A DNA stretch of 64,000 nucleotides from assembly GCA_900317935.1 (NCBI GenBank), contig ONIU01000002.1, positions 1 to 64,000 of the forward strand, in the 5' to 3' direction. A model generated the notes under the pieces. That model worked only from the letters and a program-made list of their open reading frames with translations, had not been told where the DNA came from and ran no database searches. The DNA comes from an uncultured bacterium (GTDB lineage Bacteria > Muiribacteriota > Ozemobacteria > Ozemobacterales > Ozemobacteraceae). The first letter of the stretch is position 1. Each line of letters starts with the position of its first letter. Shown one piece after another: positions 47,601 through 53,740 of the stretch. A program made the position numbers and the translations under genes.

Positions 47601-50558
47601 ATTATTAAAAATATCAACAAAATTTTTATTAACAATCAATGGAAAATCTGGTTTAAATCTTGAGTAGCTTTCTAATTTCGAAGCATCTTTTAGAGAATCA
47701 CCTATTATAGCATAATCTAATCTGGTCTCAACACTACCAATAGTTCCTGCTGACAGTTCTCCATAGCATAAACCAATTCCTATTTTATATTCAAACAAAT
47801 TATCATTAAGTCGTTCTTCATTAATTTTACTTAAATAATCCAACATCTGACATGACGTTATAAATGCTCTCTCAGCAGAAGTCTTTTCAGTGTCATCTCT
47901 ATCAGCAAAAACTGCTTCTATAGCATCTCCTACATATTTATATATACGGCCACCATTTGAAGAAATAATTCTTGTCATTACAGCAAAATGTTTATCAAGA
48001 AGATCAGTTATCAAATCTGGGGAATACTGCTCACACATTCCTGTAAAATTGCGAATATCTGAAACAAGTACAGTTCCTTTAAAACTTTCAACATCTGAAA
48101 CATCTTCAGAATTTTCTTTTTTACTCAAAGCTTCAACAGCATGATCAGATATCAAAGTCGAAAGCTCTTTTCGAACCGATAGTTCTTTTGTCATCTGATT
48201 AAATTCATTACAAACCTGGCTAAATTCATCTTTACTGCTACTCTTAATTTCTATATCAAAATTACCTTCAGATATTTTATCCAAAAGCCCTTTCAATTTA
48301 CTAATAGGTCTAATAAATATTATTGAAGAATAATGTAGACAAGCTAGGAAAATAACAAAGGCAATAAAAATAACAACAATGCAAATCCAGAATCTAGTAA
48401 AGATATCCATCTCCAAATCATGATAAAATACACCGCCAACAAAAATGACATCCTTATATTTTCTTGAAGGAACTGCCACCAAAGACTTGTTTTTATCGCG
48501 ACTTGAAATAATAGTATTTTTAAAATAAGCTTGTTTAATTATATCTATACTGGAAGAATAAAAGTCATTTATATGCCTATCATTATTTTCTGGCCATATT
48601 TTTATACCATTAGAGTTAGCTTTATATGCTGAAAATATAAAGAAAGGTTCATTAACAGCAAAATATCTTAGAGAAGAAATAAATGTTTTTTCATCGAGAC
48701 TGCTCTCATCCCAATATATACATATGGCATAACGAGGCTTTCCGTTAATATAGATATAATCAAAAATAAAGCTGTAGTTATTTTGCTCAAAATCTTTTGT
48801 AATAATTTTTCTTACATTATTATCTGTTATCTCAGGGATTAATTGTAAATCATCAATATTTTGCATCAATTCTTTCGAATTATTTTGATTTTTTGCGGAA
48901 GAATCACTTATTCGTTTAAGTAAAGAATTATATATATTTAAAAATACTTTATTTTGTCCAATAATTAAATTTTTATCAGATTTAACTCCTTCTTTTTCAT
49001 CACTACAATTTAAGAAGCAAAATGTAGGATTCAACTCATTCCCAAAATTATTTAAACATCCGCCTTTTTCATCAATAACAGCCAAAGACAGTATAGGTAA
49101 ATCTCTTTCACCTTTATTCAAATGGTTTAACATCCTGCTCAATATATCCATTGCTTCAGGAGATGTTTTTCCAATAGAATTATCATATGTTTTATCTAGT
49201 TTGACAAAAGAAGCAGTAATATATTGATTGTTTAATATTTCCAAGAAGGCTGTTTTATACTCTTCCTGAGCTTGCATCTTTGAATTATCAAATCTATTTA
49301 TATTTAATTTTAGTTTTGATTGATTATTAAAAATATCTGTATGTTTATACTCTGAAATATAGCCATATGAAGCTATTATCATCAAACCCAACGGCAAGCA
49401 GGCTGCAAGAAAATAAGTAGTAAAAAATCTAGACTTCAAAGAATAATTAGGCCATTTCCCTAGAAAGAAACCTCTTAAAATCAAAGATAAAATTATAATT
49501 AGTGCAACAATATCAAAAATTAGCAATTCTATCGGCATCTTAATTATTTCAAGAGTAGGTACAAATAAAACCGCAGCGTGAGTTTGATTCGGTCCTGTAT
49601 AAAAAAAGGCCTCATACTTATTTACTATGCAGTCTTCTAATTTTGCTGGAGCACTATTTTTTTGCCAATAAGACAATTCTTTTATATTTTTAGGAGTCCA
49701 TTTGTCTAATATGGAAGAAAATTCTGGAATCTTTTTTAATTCTTCACTAGCAACCAATTCACCCGATTCAGGAAATAACGGAATAAATGCTGCATAATTC
49801 TTGTTTTTATAATTCTTTTGTTTTTCTTTCAAATCATTGATTGCAAGTAATCTTCCAGCAGTTTTAGTATCTAAATCTTTATCAATAAAAACAATAAAAC
49901 CAAAATAATCACCGGTATCTTCATTTTTAAAATAATCCCAAAGAAACAGACTTGATTTATTATTATAATAAGCTAAGGAAGATTTTGAGCGTTGGCTTTC
50001 AGCAAATATAGAAGCTTTTATATTTTCTCCAAATACCAGCTTTGCAGTTTCTTCCCCCTTCATGCGATCTTCATTAGAATAAGAAGAATCATTTGAATTC
50101 ACTTTAACTAAATATTCAAAAGTATTTGCCAAATATTCCTTTTCAACAGCAGTTTGATCATTTGTGTATAGAAGTCTTGCTTTCCCTGTAGAAGACTGGA
50201 TTTTGAAAACTACAAGGCTATTTTTGGGAAAGGGGGATTTAAATATACTATCAGATCTGCTTTTTACATAAGTAACAAGAGCACCTTCTTGAGAAGCATC
50301 ACAAAACAATTCCGTATCAGATTTTAATACTTCACAAAAATGAGAAGAAATGGCCGCGAAACAATAAGAAAAATCAGAATTTGCAGCTAACGCTTCTGTT
50401 TCTTTATTCGCAATTTCTATACGTTCTTGTTCTTCCCAACGCCTATCTATAGAGACAAAGAATCTCCAGCCAATATTCAAAAGCAACAAAGGGAAAAGCC
50501 ATAAAATAATTGGCGAATAATTATTTTGTTTAGTAGTATTATTCTTCTGTTCACTCAT
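44664..50558 (-). CDS. Giant duplicated membrane class III adenylate cyclase, paralog 1 (1964 aa)
   Basis: The first cyclase of the cluster in transcription order. Predicted helices: TM1 20-37, TM2 about 339, TM3 about 376, TM4 about 719, TM5 about 1059, TM6 about 1320, TM7 about 1356 and TM8 about 1686. C1: D834, K874 and D878; A950, K957 and K961 (IIGDSLKDASK) at the base and transition-state positions. C2: G1797 and E1841 in place of the metal Asp pair; K1837, T1903, N1910 and R1914 intact. It belongs to subfamily A but is the most divergent of the three; the linker before C2's membrane helix is shorter. The ATG overlaps the stop region of the zinc-ribbon gene by eight bases, which ties it to that gene's promoter. 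Confidence 0.88.
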   Translation of the reverse strand: MSEQKNNTTKQNNYSPIILWLFPLLLLNIGWRFFVSIDRRWEEQERIEIANKETEALAANSDFSYCFAAISSHFCEVLKSDTELFCDASQEGALVTYVKSRSDSIFKSPFPKNSLVVFKIQSSTGKARLLYTNDQTAVEKEYLANTFEYLVKVNSNDSSYSNEDRMKGEETAKLVFGENIKASIFAESQRSKSSLAYYNNKSSLFLWDYFKNEDTGDYFGFIVFIDKDLDTKTAGRLLAINDLKEKQKNYKNKNYAAFIPLFPESGELVASEELKKIPEFSSILDKWTPKNIKELSYWQKNSAPAKLEDCIVNKYEAFFYTGPNQTHAAVLFVPTLEIIKMPIELLIFDIVALIIILSLILRGFFLGKWPNYSLKSRFFTTYFLAACLPLGLMIIASYGYISEYKHTDIFNNQSKLKLNINRFDNSKMQAQEEYKTAFLEILNNQYITASFVKLDKTYDNSIGKTSPEAMDILSRMLNHLNKGERDLPILSLAVIDEKGGCLNNFGNELNPTFCFLNCSDEKEGVKSDKNLIIGQNKVFLNIYNSLLKRISDSSAKNQNNSKELMQNIDDLQLIPEITDNNVRKIITKDFEQNNYSFIFDYIYINGKPRYAICIYWDESSLDEKTFISSLRYFAVNEPFFIFSAYKANSNGIKIWPENNDRHINDFYSSSIDIIKQAYFKNTIISSRDKNKSLVAVPSRKYKDVIFVGGVFYHDLEMDIFTRFWICIVVIFIAFVIFLACLHYSSIIFIRPISKLKGLLDKISEGNFDIEIKSSSKDEFSQVCNEFNQMTKELSVRKELSTLISDHAVEALSKKENSEDVSDVESFKGTVLVSDIRNFTGMCEQYSPDLITDLLDKHFAVMTRIISSNGGRIYKYVGDAIEAVFADRDDTEKTSAERAFITSCQMLDYLSKINEERLNDNLFEYKIGIGLCYGELSAGTIGSVETRLDYAIIGDSLKDASKLESYSRFKPDFPLIVNKNFVDIFNNNYPDLNFKPMDNTNSDAFYVSDKNLVTAFLEKTKNSFKLIKPLNKLDAQESDKATDNNNSLGSVDVEENFSFWRKFIPGSIFVITLAIIMSLGIYFVYTTAHNSEKIPLSVVNNRTLSQIICEEYAKTIFDIKCRDICIELQKTIDKVNENEITENFVSNSINQIINSDKSLNGIEINKRFVNADSFSKLNLSEKAKNATIDAVYNGRQGYLFWFDFYKDNRDKPVGYLVLSAPSKPIMESIPLLLSAFSKNEALVILKDKEAKKWYFSDNVPEYIKDGVIAADKNQSVVNEKDIRFIGNEYLYDLLGVTNKGIIDIGGKYYDLYLTRLCKLNKGNPRNALFWVFVIIVGFSITLWKVSKGTSRINTSIAAKLWVALLIVAVIPVVTVFFVFGLFRSEYYYVKCSVQRAELQKFEDLFEQKYKFYSPIGWNYIKTINESEELKTNIKVLDNDFETDSTGKEEHIKTFKTSINSWVKEITSKIKGEEELINFSIENVMVAGKNGWKLALLDDNKFNRLLGELADLNLKVKNSDISNYYKEQINNKFEDISLSSIKSVLGDDKYIGLIHNSDEPVYIQLSDGFYGLYSYRIVSDNSEGMILWVTKYDDFDYLKRLSEVLDTEYMINISDCQSYGCFKQQKDEFWRLALGGYANWISTSNNSISDYYKYGYREWYCIDGKTFLPDRKGILLLLSPEKNILNEIIILSVAFYLLLGISLLIIIHNTRNIADDIIIPINSLISGIREVKKENFAYRIDSDRTDELGALCLSFDKMIKGLDEKRLMSHMLSNTAKKVASKEGNISVGKTNLFLLYIGIPNFSSFQKEKKDNEIFASLTVQTSLVAGIIMEEGGEVDKIIGERLLAVFPEKNNKQDSAKAVYNAAKRILELEESKKLPFSVSIGINYGEVINGFLGIGNKRDFTVIGDAVNITARIEGLAENLKGNRCLLSNTFNELISGDIKTEYYGEVELKGKSQPMKVYSLV

Positions 50559-51003
50559 GAGATGTGGTTTTACTTTCTTCTAACTCCTTCTTTTTATTTT
50601 TTAACAAAAAGAAAGAATCAATAATTGAAAAAATATAACTTATAGTAAATAAATACATCCAGCCATTATTGCTAATCTGGTCATTGAGCTTATTCATAGA
50701 AACCATTCTTCCGTGAAGAACTGCATCGTTAACAGCTTTTTGTATAACAGGAACTATATCGTAGCAATATGCAACCAAAGAACCTATAACTACCAAAAAT
50801 ATAATCAATGCTCTAAGCTTGGCTCCCAAATACCAATCTCCAGCTCCAGGACACACAAGGTTAAGTATCAATAAACGCCACTGACTTGGCAGTTTTGTTT
50901 CTTTCTTTTGCTCTTTACCGCAATATGAGCAATAAACAGCATCAGAAGCAATAGGTTTAGAACAATATACACATACAGCCTGCTGATTATTATCTTCAGT
51001 CAT
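50551..51003 (-). CDS. Zinc-ribbon membrane protein, first gene of the cyclase cluster (150 aa)
   Basis: The N-terminus is a rubredoxin-like zinc ribbon: CVYC (11-14) and CSYC (26-29) fit a single zinc site. Then come NLVCPGAGDWYLG and a hydrophobic segment (about 66-83), and a further membrane segment near 110-133 (WMYLFTISYIFSIIDSFFLL). The PGxGxxYLG phrase before a helix resembles TM2-domain proteins. No enzymatic motif is visible. It has a good Shine-Dalgarno (AGGAAG), a promoter and an operator-like palindrome, and its 3' end overlaps the first giant cyclase. A role in assembly, insertion or regulation of the cyclases is inferred only from position. Confidence 0.75.
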   Translation of the reverse strand: MTEDNNQQAVCVYCSKPIASDAVYCSYCGKEQKKETKLPSQWRLLILNLVCPGAGDWYLGAKLRALIIFLVVIGSLVAYCYDIVPVIQKAVNDAVLHGRMVSMNKLNDQISNNGWMYLFTISYIFSIIDSFFLLKNKKKELEESKTTSHE

Positions 51004-51021
51004 TTCAAATCTTCCTTAATA

Positions 51022-51040
51022 TACGGAAAATATTTCCGTA
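51022..51040 (-). promoter_or_regulatory. Operator-like perfect palindrome at the predicted start site of the cyclase cluster
   Basis: TACGGAAA (51022-51029) and TTTCCGTA (51033-51040) are exact inverted repeats around ATA. The palindrome begins one base after the predicted -10 box and covers the expected transcription start. That is a classic repressor position. It could instead fold in the mRNA leader. Confidence 0.55.
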
Positions 51041-51041
51041 C

Positions 51042-51069
51042 ATTATATTTTACCTCAAACCTTTACCAA
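51042..51069 (-). promoter_or_regulatory. Promoter of the giant cyclase cluster
   Basis: On the minus strand, TATAAT (51047-51042) is a perfect -10 box. TTGGTA (51069-51064) lies 16 bases upstream as a -35 candidate. The start codon at 51003 follows 39 bases later. The remaining 51070-51213 holds only AT-rich sequence, where a plus-strand promoter for the 51226 gene is not clear. Confidence 0.6.
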
Positions 51070-51225
51070 TACCAACAAAAATTGCATCTTTAATTATCTC
51101 AAAAATCCAGTTTCTCAAAATATTATTGTTACAAAAATCAAAAAAAAAAACATTCAAACAAATAACTAGAATTATAATTTAAATAATGATAAAATAGTTG
51201 TTCAATAAAATATTTGGAGTCAGTT

Positions 51226-51618
51226 ATGCAAAATCCTTTACTAGCAAAATGGGAAACAAAACTACAAGGTATTTTTGACAGAATAGACACCCAATTAGAA
51301 GAAAAATACGGTGACGCTTATCCGTTGCGATATAATCGTCCACCCCATGGCTGTGGTGTTACTCCAGATACAGATGGATTATTTGAAATCGGAGTATCCT
51401 TTTCATTAGGAATCGCCTCTAAGCTTGGTCCTGGATATGTTTTCAGAGTCAAAATAGCTACTACAAGTCACGTATCACCAGAATTCATGGAAAAAATAGA
51501 AGACGAGATTGTTGATACTCTCAGAGTAGAATTACCCAAAGAATTTCCTGACAAAGATTTAAAAGTTGCCAAAGACGGTAAACATTATAAAATATATGGA
51601 GATTTAGATTTGAACTAA
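51226..51618 (+). CDS. Conserved-looking small cytosolic protein of unknown function (130 aa)
   Basis: I cannot name the family. The product has no signal peptide or membrane segment. It has an amphipathic N-terminal helix, then YNRPPHGCGVTPDTDGLFEIGVSF, a glycine-containing strand pair (GIASKLGPGYVFRVKIATT), a helix MEKIEDEIVDTLRVELPKEF and a terminal strand pair KHYKIYGDL. The compact alpha/beta layout suggests a real folded protein. ATG at 51226 is preferred over TTG at 51214 because GGAGT lies five bases upstream of the ATG. It is transcribed away from the cyclase cluster and is followed by a strong terminator. Confidence 0.7.
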   Translation: MQNPLLAKWETKLQGIFDRIDTQLEEKYGDAYPLRYNRPPHGCGVTPDTDGLFEIGVSFSLGIASKLGPGYVFRVKIATTSHVSPEFMEKIEDEIVDTLRVELPKEFPDKDLKVAKDGKHYKIYGDLDLN

Positions 51619-51657
51619 TAGAAACCTTGAAAGAGGAGAGAAAATAGATTGAAGAAA

Positions 51658-51695
51658 GGCTGGCTAGATATATTATCTAGCCAGCCCCATTTTTA
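51658..51695 (+). terminator. Bidirectional terminator between the 51226 and 51715 genes
   Basis: A perfect 13-bp stem, GGCTGGCTAGATA (51658-51670) with TATCTAGCCAGCC (51674-51686), is followed by CCATTTTT on the plus strand and by TTTCTT on the minus strand. It separates two convergent genes. Confidence 0.85.
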
Positions 51696-51714
51696 GCAGT
51701 ATTTTAAAGAATCA

Positions 51715-53022
51715 TTAATCACCAGAGAAGAATGATTTAAGTGCTTTCAACATATAGTAGTTATCTTTTACGCCACACATTTCTCTGATTGAATGCATTG
51801 CCAACATCGGTACACCTACGTCTACCGAAGGAATACTTACGTGAGAAGCCGAAATAGGCCCTATGGTAGAACCACCTTTCATGTTTGAACGATTAACAAA
51901 ACATTGTGATGGTACCCCTGCTCTTTCGCAAATCTGTCTGAATACAGAACTTGTAATAGAATCAGAAGTATAACTGCGCTGACCGCTTTGTTTAATAGTA
52001 GGACCACCATTTACTATTGGTCTAGTTGTCGGGTCTTCCTTTTCCTTCAGATTAGGATGACATGCATGAGCGCCATCGGCAGAAATAATAAAGGAAGAAG
52101 CCAAAGCCCTTAAGTAATCTTTGCGTTTTCCACCTAAGGTTAAAGTGACTCGTTCCAGCAAATCTGAAAGCATAGTTGAATCGGCACCCATTCTGCTGCC
52201 ACTTCCAACTTCTTCATTATCAAAACAAGCTATAACACAAGTTGATCCTGGTTTTTCAGTCTGGCATATAGCATTTACAGCTGCATAAACAGACTGAAGA
52301 TTATCTAATCTGCCAGAAGAAATATATTCATTATCTGGCCCAATCAAACAACCTTTCTGATATTCATACAGGAATAAATCATAGTCAAGAATATCATCAT
52401 AATCTACTACCAATTCAACGGTTAATAGCCCATGAAGATAGCCCTTACCTTCAAATTTAGCATTTACCTGACCAACAAAAGGTAAAGTGTCTATCTGCTT
52501 ATCATAAACATAACCATTATTCAGATTTGGATTCAAATGAATAGCCATATTCGGAATAATAGCCAAAGGTTTATTAATATTTATCAGTCTTTCTTTGGGT
52601 TTATAAATATTGTCACTTTTACATGTTACGCGACCTGCAATTGCTAAAGGTCTGTCAAACCAAGTGCTGAGAATAGGGCCGCCATAGACTTCTGTATTAA
52701 GTCTTAAATAGTGGTCTTTACTGACCCATTCAGGATTAGGTTTTATACGGAAGCCGGGTGAATCATTATGTGCACCGACTATTTTGAAACCAGACTCAGC
52801 AATATCTTTGGAACCAACGATAAAAGCAATAAAAGCCGAGTCATTGCGAACAAAATAGTATTTGCCGCCGCGTTCTAACTGCCAGTCATCTGCTTCGTCC
52901 AAAGCTTTAAAACCATTTTCTTCCAGGATTTTCTTTGAAGAAGCAACAGCATGAAACGCAGTTGGGCTTTCATAGCAAAAATCAACAAGCTGTTGAGCAT
53001 AAATTTTATCAGGATGAGGCAT
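51715..53022 (-). CDS. apeB: M18-family aminopeptidase (435 aa)
   Basis: This cytosolic zinc aminopeptidase of the M18 (aspartyl aminopeptidase) family removes N-terminal, preferentially acidic, residues from peptides. The metal and catalytic signatures are present: GAHNDSPGFRIKP (about 80-92, metal His), FDNEEVGSGSRMGADS (about 259-275, with the Glu pair), ISADGAHACHPN (about 312-323) and, near the end, GVPMLAMHSIRE with the last metal His. The length is that of bacterial M18 enzymes. AAGGA precedes the ATG. It is apparently monocistronic, convergent with the 51226 gene. Confidence 0.93.
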   Translation of the reverse strand: MPHPDKIYAQQLVDFCYESPTAFHAVASSKKILEENGFKALDEADDWQLERGGKYYFVRNDSAFIAFIVGSKDIAESGFKIVGAHNDSPGFRIKPNPEWVSKDHYLRLNTEVYGGPILSTWFDRPLAIAGRVTCKSDNIYKPKERLININKPLAIIPNMAIHLNPNLNNGYVYDKQIDTLPFVGQVNAKFEGKGYLHGLLTVELVVDYDDILDYDLFLYEYQKGCLIGPDNEYISSGRLDNLQSVYAAVNAICQTEKPGSTCVIACFDNEEVGSGSRMGADSTMLSDLLERVTLTLGGKRKDYLRALASSFIISADGAHACHPNLKEKEDPTTRPIVNGGPTIKQSGQRSYTSDSITSSVFRQICERAGVPSQCFVNRSNMKGGSTIGPISASHVSIPSVDVGVPMLAMHSIREMCGVKDNYYMLKALKSFFSGD

Positions 53023-53115
53023 AATCAGTCCTTATCGAATTTAGATATTCTACAAGCGAAAATCTATTTAATTCCATCAATAATGCAAGACTTTTCTTAA
53101 AATTTTAAAAGGAAA

Positions 53116-53595
53116 TCAACCAAGCATATCTAATCTTTGCAAAGCAATCTGCTTAGCAGTAAGAGCTCTGTTGAGATTAACGGTATCAGATGCGCTAATT
53201 CCCTGAGTCATTGCTTTTTGTATTATCTTTTCAGATTCACTTAGAAGTTTTTCTGCATCAGGTTCGGTAGTATCTATCTTTTCAGTATTTCTAAGCTGTT
53301 CCATCATGTATTTGTATTTTTCAATTGGAGACATACCGTTTGTGCTCTTCATTTTGGAAACAGCAGAAAGAAGATTTGACTCTGCTCCATTTTTTGTCAG
53401 TGTTCCGAAAGTATCTTTACCATTAACACTTTCCATGTAATCAGCAAGACTTTTTCTATTGTTTACAAGATTACTGGCGTAGTTTCGAATTTGTTCCTTC
53501 ACATCATTGGATTCTTTTTCTTTTGTATCTGATGTGGAATAACGATTGAAAAAACTAGAAATAGAGCTATTAAGTGATGATAAGTCTATACCCAT
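53116..53595 (-). CDS. Small helical protein of unknown function (159 aa)
   Basis: Not recognised. The product is polar, predicted mostly helical, and rich in Ser, Asn and Lys, without a signal peptide or membrane segment. It begins MGIDLSSLNSSISSFFNRYS and contains heptad-like stretches (IEKYKYMMEQLRNTE; AEKLLSESEKIIQKAM). That look is common in secreted or export-chaperone-like proteins of flagellar or type III systems, but I see no specific motif. ATG at 53595 is chosen; a TTG at 53607 would sit directly on the AAAGGA sequence and leave no spacer. It lies between the histidine kinase and the aminopeptidase genes, with gaps on both sides. Confidence 0.6.
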   Translation of the reverse strand: MGIDLSSLNSSISSFFNRYSTSDTKEKESNDVKEQIRNYASNLVNNRKSLADYMESVNGKDTFGTLTKNGAESNLLSAVSKMKSTNGMSPIEKYKYMMEQLRNTEKIDTTEPDAEKLLSESEKIIQKAMTQGISASDTVNLNRALTAKQIALQRLDMLG

Positions 53596-53740
53596 TTTGT
53601 TTGCCAATCCTTTTTTTGTATACTTTGTTACCTATCATCGGCATAATTGGCAATATTATTGAGGGTATGCACCACATCATCTAAATCAAATAATACTAGT
53701 GGATTGAATAAGTCTAACTATTCAAAATTATAAAGAAAAA

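Noticed and set aside
13760-50558. Assembly artefact creating repeated giant genes
   Set aside because: The six copies differ throughout, with distinct periplasmic regions and lengths, and all frames are intact, so collapsed or duplicated reads are unlikely.
51070-51213. Plus-strand promoter for the 51226 gene (TATAAT near 51173)
   Set aside because: The region is extremely AT-rich and no -35 box stands at a proper distance; a chance match is likely.
53607-53740. Inverted repeat TTGAATA/TATTCAA as a terminator of the histidine kinase gene
   Set aside because: The arms are seven bases, AT-rich, and without a following T tract on the minus strand.
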